A DNA stretch of 64,000 bases, from positions 24,033-88,032 of the forward strand of contig CADALZ010000004.1 of assembly GCA_902788865.1 (NCBI GenBank), given 5' to 3'. Below the pieces are notes generated by a model. The model saw nothing but the letters and a program-made list of their open reading frames with translations, did not search any database and was not told where the DNA came from. This document shows positions 16,049 to 25,450 of this stretch, in pieces (within the stretch, counting starts at the first letter, position 1; each line of letters begins with the position of its first letter). Made by a program: the position numbers and the translations under genes. This stretch comes from an uncultured Bacteroidales bacterium (GTDB lineage Bacteria > Bacteroidota > Bacteroidia > Bacteroidales > Bacteroidaceae).

Positions 16049-17698
16049 ATGTGGCAACTATCTGAAAGAACTATAGGGCAATGGCTGGAATACTGGGCAG
16101 CCAGAGACCCAGAACGAGAGTTTATCATCTATTCTGACCGTGATCTGCGATGGACGTTCAGAAAGTTCAACGAACGTGTGGACAGCTTGGCCAAAGGACT
16201 GATGTCCATTGGCGTGAAGAAAGGGACGCATGTAGGCATCTGGGCCAGCAATGTGCCCGACTGGAACACCATGTTCTTTGCCTGCTCTAAGATAGGAGCT
16301 ATCACCATCACCGTAAATACCAACTTCAAGCAGTTTGAAATAGAAGACCTCTGCCTCATGTCGGACATGGAGGTGCTCTGCATCGTGGAGCATGAGAAAG
16401 ACAACAACTTCTTGGACATGACCTACCAGATGCTACCAGAACTGCGTACGCATGAACGCGGGAAACTTGACAGTGTCCGCTTCCCTAATATGAAGGCTGT
16501 GATCTATATGGGCACAGAGCAGCATAAGGGTATGTACACCCTCAATGAGCTGATGCTGCTGGGATTGACCATCGGAGAGGGTACCTATCAGAAAGCTAAG
16601 AATGCCTGCAGCTGCTACGATGCCATCAACATACAGTACACCAGTGGCACCACCGGCTTCCCCAAAGGGGCTATGCTCACACATTATGGCATCTGCAATA
16701 ATGGCTTCTCTACAGGGGAACATCTGGGCTTCACACAAAACACAAAGCTCTGCATCTGTGTGCCGCTGTTTCACTGCTTCGGACTGGTATTGTCTGTGCT
16801 CAACTGCCTGACACACGGCTGCACGATGGTCATCACCAAACGCTTCGATCCGCTGCTGGTATTGGCCAGCATTCACAAAGAGCGCTGCACTTCGCTTTTC
16901 GGAGTGCCAACGATGTATATCAACCTGCTGCACCATCCCATGTTCGACCTTTTCGATCTTACCAGCCTGCATGCTGGCATCATGGCTGGCTCTCTCTGCC
17001 CTATCGAGCTTATCAAAGAGGTGGAGCAACGCATGCACATGATAGTGACCAGTGAATATGGACTCACTGAGGCATCGCCTGGCATGACACAGACTTGGTG
17101 GAGCGATCCGCTGGAGGTGCGAGCCAATACGGTGGGACGCGTCTTTGAGCACATAGAGGTGAAAGTGCTTGATCCAGAAGGCAACGAGTGCCCTGTAGGC
17201 GTCGAAGGAGAACTGTGTAATCGGGGATATAACAACACGCTGGGCTACTACAAAGACCCGGTAGCTACGGCACAACTGATAGACAAGAACCGCTGGCTGC
17301 ACAGTGGAGACTTAGGATTCAAGGATGCCGATGGCAACTTCCACGTGACGGGACGCATCAAAGACATGATTATCCGTGGTGGTGAAAATATCTACCCCAT
17401 CGAGATAGAGTCATATATCGAGAGCATGCCAGAAATCAAGATGGTGCAAGTGGTAGGCGTCCCATCCAAGAAATATGGCGAGGAAGTGGGGGCTTTCATC
17501 TTGCTGAAAGAGGGATGCACTCTGCAAGAAACTGACGTGCGCGACTACTGCAACGGACAGATAGCCCGCTATAAGATACCGAAGTACATCTTCTTCATCA
17601 AGGATTTTCCTCTGACTGGCAGTGGTAAGGTGCAGAAATACAAACTGCGCGAGATGAGTGTGCAGCTATGCAAGGAGCGAGGCATAGAAGTGAGGTAG
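16049..17698 (+). CDS. AMP-binding acyl-CoA synthetase/ligase
   Basis: A 549-aa adenylate-forming enzyme that activates a carboxylic acid, most likely a fatty acid, to an acyl-CoA via an acyl-AMP. The P-loop-like YTSGTTGFPKG begins near residue 197; later come YGLTEASPG, the adenine/ribose motif WLHSGDLG, the hinge GRIKDMIIRGGENIYP and the C-terminal catalytic Lys in GSGKVQKYKL. Length and motif spelling resemble medium/long-chain fatty acyl-CoA synthetases of the FadD/FACS type. It is a single gene with its own -7 box; a convergent small membrane-protein gene follows 2 nt later. Confidence 0.88.
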   Translation: MWQLSERTIGQWLEYWAARDPEREFIIYSDRDLRWTFRKFNERVDSLAKGLMSIGVKKGTHVGIWASNVPDWNTMFFACSKIGAITITVNTNFKQFEIEDLCLMSDMEVLCIVEHEKDNNFLDMTYQMLPELRTHERGKLDSVRFPNMKAVIYMGTEQHKGMYTLNELMLLGLTIGEGTYQKAKNACSCYDAINIQYTSGTTGFPKGAMLTHYGICNNGFSTGEHLGFTQNTKLCICVPLFHCFGLVLSVLNCLTHGCTMVITKRFDPLLVLASIHKERCTSLFGVPTMYINLLHHPMFDLFDLTSLHAGIMAGSLCPIELIKEVEQRMHMIVTSEYGLTEASPGMTQTWWSDPLEVRANTVGRVFEHIEVKVLDPEGNECPVGVEGELCNRGYNNTLGYYKDPVATAQLIDKNRWLHSGDLGFKDADGNFHVTGRIKDMIIRGGENIYPIEIESYIESMPEIKMVQVVGVPSKKYGEEVGAFILLKEGCTLQETDVRDYCNGQIARYKIPKYIFFIKDFPLTGSGKVQKYKLREMSVQLCKERGIEVR

Positions 17699-17700
17699 CT

Positions 17701-18057
17701 TCAATACTTCCGCTTTAGAATCTCCGACCAGATGAAAGCCTTGCGCACATCGTCCATAGACTCGAAAGCATAAGGTGAAGGCTGCTCCTCATGTTCCTCT
17801 GGCGCTTTCAGTTCGTCCTTCACGTAATTATTGCGCCCAATAAAATCGGAAGAAGGCTGGAAAGATTTCTTAGTGGCAGGCTTGGGAGCAGTAGCTTTCT
17901 TGCGCAGCTTTGTCAGATCCTTGATGATCGACTTTGGCGTAGGGGCAGCAGTTTCATCCTCAGCAGCTTCTTCCATGGCCAACTTCCGCTTACTGTACAC
18001 CACGCTGGCCACCATCATGCCCAGGAATACCAGAAATCCAAATAGTCCGTCATCCAT
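17701..18057 (-). CDS. Small single-pass membrane protein, unknown
   Basis: 118 aa. One N-terminal membrane helix (LFGFLVFLGMMVASVVY), then a charged, Lys/Ala/Pro-rich linker and a conserved-looking C-terminal end SMDDVRKAFIWSEILKRKY. I do not recognise a domain. The end resembles a short helical motif found in some Bacteroidales membrane-anchored small proteins, but no function can be given. It is convergent with the acyl-CoA ligase gene (stop to stop 2 nt) and lies downstream of the small RNA candidate on the same strand. Confidence 0.6.
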   Translation of the reverse strand: MDDGLFGFLVFLGMMVASVVYSKRKLAMEEAAEDETAAPTPKSIIKDLTKLRKKATAPKPATKKSFQPSSDFIGRNNYVKDELKAPEEHEEQPSPYAFESMDDVRKAFIWSEILKRKY

Positions 18058-18124
18058 AATCCTACCAGTTTAAAAATTCGACAAGCAAATATAAAAAGAT
18101 ATTTTCGTTTAAGCAAGGGAAAAT

Positions 18125-18201
18125 AAAAAAAGGGCAGTTTCACAACTACCCTCCTTCCAATTTTAACCTAAACCTTAACTATGAAAAAATCTAATTTTTT
18201 C
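18125..18201 (-). ncRNA. Small RNA candidate, copy 1 (minus strand)
   Basis: Read on the minus strand: -7 box TAACTTTG (18209-18216) with C after it, a degenerate -33 TTTA (18236-18239), then a transcript of about 75 nt containing TTTTTCATAGTTAAGGTT and ending in the hairpin 18132-18151 (GGGTAGTT-GTGA-AACTGCCC) and seven T (18125-18131). The same arrangement and words recur at 41110-41171. I recall multicopy paralogous small RNAs in Bacteroides but cannot confirm identity. On the plus strand the sequence gives a fortuitous ORF start at 18181. Confidence 0.6.
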
Positions 18202-18439
18202 TCCGATGCAAAGTTAATCATAAATTCTGAAATAATAAAGAACTGTAATAATAACAGCGTTATATTTAGAATATTTAACAATACCAGCTGTTTATCTTTC
18301 AGTTTGATAGTTTCTTTTTGTCAGAGAGCAAACTTTTTTAGTTCAGATTGCACATCAGATTCCCATCTCTATACGCTTCACTCCTGCCATACCTTCAAAA
18401 AAATAAGCGGCCAGATTTTATTCTGCATCTGGTTTGTAT

Positions 18440-18447
18440 TATCTTTG
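18440..18447 (+). promoter_or_regulatory. miaB promoter -7 box
   Basis: TATCTTTG followed by C, 30 nt before the chosen miaB ATG. It supports starting the gene at 18478 and not at the upstream in-frame ATG at 18181. Confidence 0.6.
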
Positions 18448-18477
18448 CACCAGAAATCAACTATACATTATTATTAT

Positions 18478-19851
18478 ATGAAGAACGAAACGGGAGCAGA
18501 CTTAAAATCTGCGACTGAAAAGGAGACTAAGAAACTTTTCATCGAAACCTACGGCTGCCAGATGAATGTGGCCGATAGTGAAGTGGTGGCATCTATCATG
18601 CAGATGGCAGGCTATGAGGTGGCAGAAACACTTGAGGAGGCCGATGCCGTCTTTATGAACACCTGTTCGGTGCGTGAGAATGCCGAACAGAAAATCTATA
18701 ACCGCCTGGAGTTTTTCCGCTCACTGAAAGGCAAGCGTAAGAATGGCCTCATAGTGGGAGTGCTGGGATGCATGGCAGAGCACATCAAAGACGAGCTTAT
18801 CACCAAGCACCATGCCGACCTTGTGGTGGGCCCTGATGCCTATCTGAATCTGCCAGAACTGATAGCTGCTGTGGAGAATGGTGAGAAAGCCATCAATGTG
18901 GAACTCTCTAAGACTGAGACTTATAAGGATGTGATTCCTTCACGCATTGGGGGCAATCGCATCTCTGGCTTTGTGAGCATCACACGCGGATGTAACAATT
19001 TCTGCACCTACTGCATCGTGCCTTATACCCGTGGACGTGAGCGCAGTCGTGACGTGGAAAGCATCTTGAAAGAGGTTCAAGATCTAGTAGAAAAGGGCTA
19101 TAAGGAGATTATTCTGCTGGGGCAGAATGTGGATAGCTATCGCTTTGAGAAGGCTGATGGTGAAGTAGTGAACTTCCCTGCCCTGCTGCGCATCGTAGCG
19201 GAAGCAGCCCCTCAGACTCGCATCCGCTTTACAACCTCACATCCCAAAGACATGTGCGATGAGACGCTTGAAGTCATCGCACAGTATCCTAACGTCTGTA
19301 AGCATATCCATTTGCCCGTACAGAGTGGAAGCAACCGCATATTGAAATTGATGAATCGTAAATATACGCGTGAATGGTATCTGGATCGCATGGCTGCCAT
19401 CCGTCGCATCATTCCCGATTGTGGCATCAGTACGGATATCTTCTGCGGTTTTCACTCTGAGACCGAGGAAGACCACCAGCTGTCACTTTCGCTGATGGAA
19501 GAGTGCGCTTATGATGCCGCCTTCATGTTCAAGTACAGCGAGCGTAGTGGCACGTATGCAGCCAAGCACCTCCCCGATGATGTGCCAGAAGATGTGAAGA
19601 TTCGTCGCCTCAATGAGATAATTGCTTTGCAGAATCGCCTCAGTGCTGAGCAGAATGCCAAATGCATAGGAAAAGAATACATCGTGCTGGTGGAAGGTTT
19701 CTCCAAACGCTCACGTGCCCAACTCTGTGGACGCACAGAGCAAAACAAGATGGTGGTGTTCGACAAGGGCAATCACCATGTGGGCGAGTTCGTGAAAGTC
19801 AGAATCACAGACTCTTCTTCTGCCACGCTGATGGGAGAAGCAGTAGAATAA
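18478..19851 (+). CDS. miaB: tRNA-2-methylthio-N6-dimethylallyladenosine synthase
   Basis: A 457-aa radical SAM methylthiotransferase that adds a 2-methylthio group to i6A37 of tRNAs reading UNN codons. N-terminal UPF0004 domain with its own cluster cysteines (YGCQMN, NTCSVRE, LGCMAE), central radical SAM motif CNNFCTYC followed by IVPYTRGRERSR, and a C-terminal TRAM domain (YIVLVEGFSKRS...GRTEQNKMVVF). The frame is open back to 18181, but the first 99 codons are low-complexity, overlap the antisense small RNA and precede the promoter, so I start at 18478. Confidence 0.95.
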   Translation: MKNETGADLKSATEKETKKLFIETYGCQMNVADSEVVASIMQMAGYEVAETLEEADAVFMNTCSVRENAEQKIYNRLEFFRSLKGKRKNGLIVGVLGCMAEHIKDELITKHHADLVVGPDAYLNLPELIAAVENGEKAINVELSKTETYKDVIPSRIGGNRISGFVSITRGCNNFCTYCIVPYTRGRERSRDVESILKEVQDLVEKGYKEIILLGQNVDSYRFEKADGEVVNFPALLRIVAEAAPQTRIRFTTSHPKDMCDETLEVIAQYPNVCKHIHLPVQSGSNRILKLMNRKYTREWYLDRMAAIRRIIPDCGISTDIFCGFHSETEEDHQLSLSLMEECAYDAAFMFKYSERSGTYAAKHLPDDVPEDVKIRRLNEIIALQNRLSAEQNAKCIGKEYIVLVEGFSKRSRAQLCGRTEQNKMVVFDKGNHHVGEFVKVRITDSSSATLMGEAVE

Positions 19852-19855
19852 GAAA

Positions 19856-19887
19856 AGATGGTCGCTTTTTAGGCGACCATCTCTTGT
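19856..19887 (+). terminator. Terminator hairpin after miaB
   Basis: Perfect 10-bp stem AGATGGTCGC/GCGACCATCT with a 7-nt T-rich loop and a T-rich tail. It overlaps the last codons of the convergent AraC-family gene. Confidence 0.7.
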
Positions 19888-20720
19888 TTGCATCCCAGTC
19901 TAAAAAATTTAGGACAATACCCCGTCCGCTTTCTGAAGAATTTACTAAACGATGCAATTTCTTCAAAACCAAGTATATCACCAATTTCGCCAATACTTAG
20001 ATTAGTGGTGCGGAGCAAGCGTTTGGCTTCTTCTACAACCCTTTCTGCTAATATTTCTGAAGTAGTTTTCCCTGTCACTTTTTTAATAACCCTATTTAGA
20101 TAATTCACATGGACACATAGCTTATCTGCATATTGACTGGGGGTTGTAAGAATACATTTTTGCAGTTCACCTTCTGCAGGAAATTGACTATCAAGGATAT
20201 TAAAGAACAATTCTGTTATTCTCTGTGCTGCACTTTGATAGCATGAAATATCTGATAAGACCGGCAACTTTCCTAATTCGTACAAAACAACTGCCATATA
20301 GTTCTTTATGAGGATTTGTCCATGCACATCTAAAGTCTGAAACACATCATCCATCTTTTGAAAGATTGACTCAAAAAAGGCCTTGTTGTCTGAACTCAAC
20401 AATAACACAGGCTCCCGCTTAAGCAGTGCAGAAAAAGAAGACGCGCCATCGTCACCAAGAAATTTCGCATCAAAAAGGAGAACATAGCAAAACCCGTTTA
20501 CGCCTGATCCTGCTTCCCATACATATGGAGAAGTAGGATCACTAAGAATAATAGCTGATTTATCCAACAAAGTATTTTTACCTGCATAACAAATCTTTCC
20601 TCCATCCTTCAAAAAAGCAATGGAGTATAGTTCCTTATCACTAAAGAAAGCTCTTTGAGGCTTAAAAACCATTTTCTTTATGCAAAAATACGAAGTATGT
20701 ATAATGAGATCTGTCATCAC
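19869..20720 (-). CDS. AraC family transcriptional regulator
   Basis: 283 aa. The N-terminal ~170 residues form the variable cupin-like sensing part (KGGKICYAGKNTLLDKSAII-like region); the C-terminal ~100 residues are the two-helix-turn-helix AraC domain: YADKLCVHVNYLNRVIKKVTGKTTSEIL, then LSIGEIGDILGFEEIASFSKFFRKRTGYCPKFFR, a good family match. It lies 16 nt downstream of the hybrid regulator on the same strand and closes the sugar locus. It may add a second input to control of that locus or simply be co-transcribed. An alternative start is the second Met at about residue 17. Base composition is AT-richer than miaB. Confidence 0.85.
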   Translation of the reverse strand: MMTDLIIHTSYFCIKKMVFKPQRAFFSDKELYSIAFLKDGGKICYAGKNTLLDKSAIILSDPTSPYVWEAGSGVNGFCYVLLFDAKFLGDDGASSFSALLKREPVLLLSSDNKAFFESIFQKMDDVFQTLDVHGQILIKNYMAVVLYELGKLPVLSDISCYQSAAQRITELFFNILDSQFPAEGELQKCILTTPSQYADKLCVHVNYLNRVIKKVTGKTTSEILAERVVEEAKRLLRTTNLSIGEIGDILGFEEIASFSKFFRKRTGYCPKFFRLGCKQEMVA

Positions 20721-20736
20721 TAAAATTCTTTAATAG

Positions 20737-23700
20737 TTACGTTCTTTTAGGTCCTTGATTCCTATTCACCTTGGCATATTTTGAAGGACTTAACCCAAAA
20801 TGCTTAATGAATGAACTCCAGAAATACGATTGAGATCTGAATCCTACTGCTTCAGACACCTCATATATCTTCATATCTGTTGTCAACAATAGTTCCGCAG
20901 CCTTTTTCAGGCGAGCGATTCTAACCAAATCATTAGGAGATGTATTAGAGATAGCATTTACTCTTCTATAAAAAGAAGCACGGCTCATATTCATATAGTC
21001 TGCCAAAGAGTTTACACTTAAGTCCACATCATCCAAATGTTCATTGATAACATTATTCAAAGAATCCAAGAAGCCCTCATCTTCTTTGGATACATTTACT
21101 GCTTTCATATTAGCAAAAGGAGACTTGAAATAAAACTTCCGGATACTTTCTCTATTTGCTATTAAATTAGATGCTTGAGCCAGCAGGACATCAGCCGAGA
21201 AAGGCTTATCTATATAGGCATCAGCCCCCATCTCAATTCCTTTTAGTCTCTCTGGAATTGAAGACTTTGCCGTTAGTAAAATGACTGGAATATGACAAAT
21301 ATTTTCATCTGATTTAATCGCTTTAAGCAATTCATACCCATCCATAATTGGCATTAAAACATCACTAATAACCAAATGGACACTTTGCCCTTTTATGATT
21401 TCCATAGCTTGCTTGCCATCTTGAGCTATTTGAACATTATAAAGAGGTGCAAGCAAAGAAACGATATACAGCCCCATTTCCTTATCATCTTCAACCACCA
21501 GAGCTGTATATAGTTTAGTGCCTTCCCCTTCCTTTTCTAAACTACCTATTTGCACCGGCTCCTCCACTTCTCCTGCCTTATCATCTGATAAAACATTTTC
21601 TTGATGTAAGGGCAGAATTACCCTAAATGTCGTTTTTACATCATTAGATTCTATGAGCTGAATACTTCCATTATGAAGAGTGACAAGGAATTTAGTCAAC
21701 GAAAGTCCTAACCCCGTTCCTTGCACATGAGATGCTTCTTCATTCCGATAAAATGGTTCAAATATCTTGTCATAATCCTCTGATGGGATATGAATACCAT
21801 CGTTTGAAACATCTATGTAGAAGACATCTTCCTTTTCGATTTTTGAGAGACAGACAGAAACCATGTGTTCACCATATTTCACTGCATTGGACAAGAGATT
21901 GAACAATATTTTTCCAAATGCCTCCCTATCAACATCAGCATATAGTGAACCCTCTGGCAAAGAAATGTTCAATTGCCGTCCTTCACTTTCCATGGTATCG
22001 TGAAATAACTCAATAACAGAAGAAAGCAATGCAGATACATCTTCATGGCGGAAACACAATTGGCTCCCACCTTGATTCTCCGCTGATCTGAAGTTTAGCA
22101 GTTGATTCACAAGATTTAACAAACGGTCTACATTCCTATCCATCATAAGAAGAGACTTATATCCTCTATCACAAATCTTAGCATATTTTATTAGATGCTC
22201 GAGAGGAGTCTTTACCAGAGTGACAGGAGTTCTTATCTCGTGCGCAATATTATAAAAGAAGTTAATTTTTGTTTGATACAACTCTTTTTCTTTTTCTATC
22301 TCGTAATCTTTCAATTGTTGCTGTAACTTCAACTTCTGTTTTTTCCTATATCTTTGAATCTGTATGAAAGCAAAACCTAAGATTACTATGCTATAAAGAA
22401 TATAGGCCAAATTTGAACTCCACCATGGCGATTGTATCCTAAGCTTAATTCTTAAAGGGGTTTCTGTCACATCCTCTCCATTATTATCTAACACCTTGAT
22501 CGTTAATAAATAACTTCCAGGTGCCAATCCAATAAATGAAATCATATTCGAATGAACATCCGTCCACCCATTTTTATTTAATTGATAAGCAAATCGCATC
22601 GCACCTAAACGCTGATAGCTCAATGTAGAAAGATAAATATCGAATGTGTTCTGAAAATAATCCAAACTCACTTCTTGCCCTATACTATGAGAAGCAAGAG
22701 TTTCTACTATGTTCTTTTTCCTATCATAATAATCTATTGACGTTACATATACATGTGTCTTGTTAGGCTGCATAAAGAAACTCTCTGGACTGAGCCTAAC
22801 CACCCCCATATTCGTTCCAAAATACAATTCGCCCTCGCTATCCTTAAGAGCTGCTCTATAATTAAATTGCTTGGTTAGCAATCCATGTGCATCATTATAT
22901 ACAATGACCTTACCATCGTTAATACCCACACAAACTAATCCGCTCATACTACTAATCCAAACTTTATCATTGTTATCTGCAACAATTCTCAGTAATTGAT
23001 TAGCAGGTATTTCCAATCCTGTCATCTTAATGCTCTGTTTCTTCTCCCTGTCATATTTCACTATCCCAGCCCTACGGAACAAATACCATGCATTACCTTG
23101 GCAGTCATTGGTCATATCTATAACAAAATCATTATTTAACTCATCTGAATTAAATGAATATTGATTCGAGAATCTGTTTTGTCCCGATTTCAGATCATTT
23201 AAGTTGCAATAAAAGCCTGCATACCAAACCCTACCATCTATTGAATCTTCTTTTATAGTATAATATTGATTGCCGGATATTGGTTCCTGAATAAAGACAA
23301 ACTCATCTTGATCCTCAATATATTTAAACAATCCATTTGCCGTTGCAACAAGCAATGTGCCATCGGACAATGTTTGAAGAGCATACATGTGGTTATTCAC
23401 CATTGCTTCTCGAGTCCCAAGTACATAGCTTTTTAACTTCTCACCTTTTAAATTGTAAGATTCTAATCCATGTATGTAATAACAAATCCACAATTTATTG
23501 TCGTGAATAGTTATGCTACAGATATCAAGATAAGGTAGATTCGTATAATTAACAAACTCTCCCGTGGATTTGTCTAATACCGAAATGCCATTATCCTCCG
23601 AGGCTACCCATATGTTTCCATAGTTATCTTGTCTAATATCGCAGATCACAGAGCATGCTATACTCCCATCATTATCCGAAGGATATAAGATATCAAATTG

Positions 23701-24687
23701 TTGTGAAGAATAGTAACTGATTCCATTTTGATGGCTGCCCATCCAAATATTGCCTTCATTATCTTGGAAAAGGTTACGAACGCCCTGACTCTGAAGAGAA
23801 TAGCTATTAGAAGAACTATAAGTTATTTCTGAATATTCATTTCTCTTAATATCATATATAATAACTCCCATATTGGTACCTATCCATATAATATCTTCAG
23901 AAACTTCAATAATATCATTAATTAGAATAGAGCGGCCATAATGCTTTTGAATGTTTATATCTTCATACGATTTCGTTTTTGTATGAAAGATCTTTACATC
24001 ATCTTTCTCATATGCCACATATATCTTATCTGAATAATCTGAAGGAACAAGTCTGTAAAGTTTATGAGACAATTCCTTTTCATTTCCTTTAAATAGATAA
24101 TAACTCTTTTTCTTTCCTGAAACTCTATCCAATGATAAAAGATTGCCAAAATAATCACATAGCCATAATTGATTATTCCTATCAATACAAAAATCGGTAT
24201 AGCCTAATGAAGAATCAGATGTATATGATTCCAGATACTCAAACTCTGGACCATAGCTTCTGATTACCCCATTCATATCAATAGTCCACAAATAATTATC
24301 TTGGTCAAATTTGCACAAAGAAACATTCTCACTTTCTACTCTCAGGCTATCAAATGCTTTGAAGTTATCATGTTCTCTGTCATATACAAATAGCCCATTG
24401 GTTGTTGCCAGAAACAAGTTTCCATTGTTGTCCGAAGACATACTTCTTATCCTAACATTATCAATATTACCCCCATAAGTTTTAAACTGATATCCATCAA
24501 AGCGATTCACACCCAGTCTTGTGCCTATCCAGATGTACCCCTGTTGGTCTTGGTGAATAGCAGTGACATAATTATCCACCAATCCATTGTTCATATTATA
24601 ATGCTTCAGAATTGGGTTGATAACTTTTGCTTCTAATTGACAAAAGAAGAAAAGTAAGATAATACAGATTCCTTTCTTTAATTTCAT
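20737..24687 (-). CDS. Hybrid two-component system regulator (HTCS)
   Basis: A 1316-aa one-polypeptide sensor-regulator of the type that controls Bacteroidota sugar loci. Order: signal peptide (1-20), periplasmic double beta-propeller of Reg_prop repeats (about 25-680, repeats such as GYIWIGTRLGVNRFDG and GNIWMGSHQNGISYY), a Y_Y_Y domain (about 685-750), one membrane helix (about 757-779), HisKA with phospho-acceptor H816 (NIAHEIRTP), HATPase (FGKILFNLLSNAVKYG, GTGLGLSL), receiver with D1109 (VISDVLMPIMDG), and a C-terminal AraC helix-turn-helix domain. All catalytic motifs look intact. It sits downstream of the SOD and ROK genes, so it likely senses a sugar imported or released by this locus. 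Confidence 0.95.
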   Translation of the reverse strand: MKLKKGICIILLFFFCQLEAKVINPILKHYNMNNGLVDNYVTAIHQDQQGYIWIGTRLGVNRFDGYQFKTYGGNIDNVRIRSMSSDNNGNLFLATTNGLFVYDREHDNFKAFDSLRVESENVSLCKFDQDNYLWTIDMNGVIRSYGPEFEYLESYTSDSSLGYTDFCIDRNNQLWLCDYFGNLLSLDRVSGKKKSYYLFKGNEKELSHKLYRLVPSDYSDKIYVAYEKDDVKIFHTKTKSYEDINIQKHYGRSILINDIIEVSEDIIWIGTNMGVIIYDIKRNEYSEITYSSSNSYSLQSQGVRNLFQDNEGNIWMGSHQNGISYYSSQQFDILYPSDNDGSIACSVICDIRQDNYGNIWVASEDNGISVLDKSTGEFVNYTNLPYLDICSITIHDNKLWICYYIHGLESYNLKGEKLKSYVLGTREAMVNNHMYALQTLSDGTLLVATANGLFKYIEDQDEFVFIQEPISGNQYYTIKEDSIDGRVWYAGFYCNLNDLKSGQNRFSNQYSFNSDELNNDFVIDMTNDCQGNAWYLFRRAGIVKYDREKKQSIKMTGLEIPANQLLRIVADNNDKVWISSMSGLVCVGINDGKVIVYNDAHGLLTKQFNYRAALKDSEGELYFGTNMGVVRLSPESFFMQPNKTHVYVTSIDYYDRKKNIVETLASHSIGQEVSLDYFQNTFDIYLSTLSYQRLGAMRFAYQLNKNGWTDVHSNMISFIGLAPGSYLLTIKVLDNNGEDVTETPLRIKLRIQSPWWSSNLAYILYSIVILGFAFIQIQRYRKKQKLKLQQQLKDYEIEKEKELYQTKINFFYNIAHEIRTPVTLVKTPLEHLIKYAKICDRGYKSLLMMDRNVDRLLNLVNQLLNFRSAENQGGSQLCFRHEDVSALLSSVIELFHDTMESEGRQLNISLPEGSLYADVDREAFGKILFNLLSNAVKYGEHMVSVCLSKIEKEDVFYIDVSNDGIHIPSEDYDKIFEPFYRNEEASHVQGTGLGLSLTKFLVTLHNGSIQLIESNDVKTTFRVILPLHQENVLSDDKAGEVEEPVQIGSLEKEGEGTKLYTALVVEDDKEMGLYIVSLLAPLYNVQIAQDGKQAMEIIKGQSVHLVISDVLMPIMDGYELLKAIKSDENICHIPVILLTAKSSIPERLKGIEMGADAYIDKPFSADVLLAQASNLIANRESIRKFYFKSPFANMKAVNVSKEDEGFLDSLNNVINEHLDDVDLSVNSLADYMNMSRASFYRRVNAISNTSPNDLVRIARLKKAAELLLTTDMKIYEVSEAVGFRSQSYFWSSFIKHFGLSPSKYAKVNRNQGPKRT

Positions 24688-24734
24688 TTCATTTTCTATT
24701 AGGGTGTGAGCTAAAGGATAGGACAGAAGAATAT

Positions 24735-25427
24735 TTAACGCTGTACAAATCGCTCTTCAACCACTCGCCAGTCTATAATATTCCATAAAGCCTTCACATG
24801 ACTTGCCCTTAGATTCTGATAATCTAGGTAGTAAGCATGCTCCCACACATCAAAGCCGAGCAAAAGGGTTAATCCTTCACGTAATGGATTGGTGCCATTT
24901 GGGCACTTATTTATTGATAAGTTTGCCTTCTCATCTGTAGCCAGCCATACCCATCCTGAACCAAATAACGAGGTTGATGCAGCATTCATTTCTTCTTGCA
25001 ACTTCTCAAAAGTTGAGAAACGAGATTCTATGGCTTTCTCCAGCTCACCTGTAGGTTTTTCTTGCCTTCTATCAACAGGTGCAAATTGTTGGAAATAAAG
25101 ATTATGGTTCAATACCTGACCTGCATTATTGAACAATGGCCCCTCTTCTGCCTTAAGAAAAATATCTTCTACAGGCATCGTTTCCATCTCAGTATTAGCT
25201 ATTAAGTCTTTCAACGTATTGACATAGCTCTGCAAATGTTTACCATAATGGTAATTCATCGTATTCTCGCTAATATAAGGAGACAACGCCCCCATAGCAT
25301 AATTCAGTGACATTACTTCTACTTTCATTTTTCTTTTTTCTATTGGTTTACACATTATTTCCTGACTCGCCACAAGCATGGCACTACCCATGGCAAAAGT
25401 ATGTTTTATAAAAGTTCTTCTTCTCAT
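24735..25427 (-). CDS. sodB: Exported Fe/Mn superoxide dismutase
   Basis: A 230-aa iron/manganese superoxide dismutase with an unusual N-terminal extension: MRRRTFIKHTFAMGSAMLV, which looks like a twin-arginine export signal. All four metal ligands are present: H60 (NYHYGKHL), H108 (LNHNLYF), D193 and H197 (FDVWEHAYY), with the gateway Tyr at Y68. Cytoplasmic SODs of anaerobes are about 190 aa; the extra ~38 residues are the leader. It is embedded between a ROK protein and the HTCS in the sugar locus, an odd place for a detoxification enzyme. Either it protects a periplasmic oxidation step or it has been co-opted. Confidence 0.9.
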   Translation of the reverse strand: MRRRTFIKHTFAMGSAMLVASQEIMCKPIEKRKMKVEVMSLNYAMGALSPYISENTMNYHYGKHLQSYVNTLKDLIANTEMETMPVEDIFLKAEEGPLFNNAGQVLNHNLYFQQFAPVDRRQEKPTGELEKAIESRFSTFEKLQEEMNAASTSLFGSGWVWLATDEKANLSINKCPNGTNPLREGLTLLLGFDVWEHAYYLDYQNLRASHVKALWNIIDWRVVEERFVQR

Positions 25428-25450
25428 AATCCCTTTGCTTTAATTATTTT

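Noticed and set aside
16433-17302. 289-codon antisense ORF in the acyl-CoA ligase gene
   Set aside because: Shadow frame; the ligase motifs on the plus strand are decisive.
18181-18477. 99-codon N-terminal extension of miaB
   Set aside because: It overlaps an antisense small RNA unit and lies before the miaB -7 box; MiaB proteins start near the later ATG.
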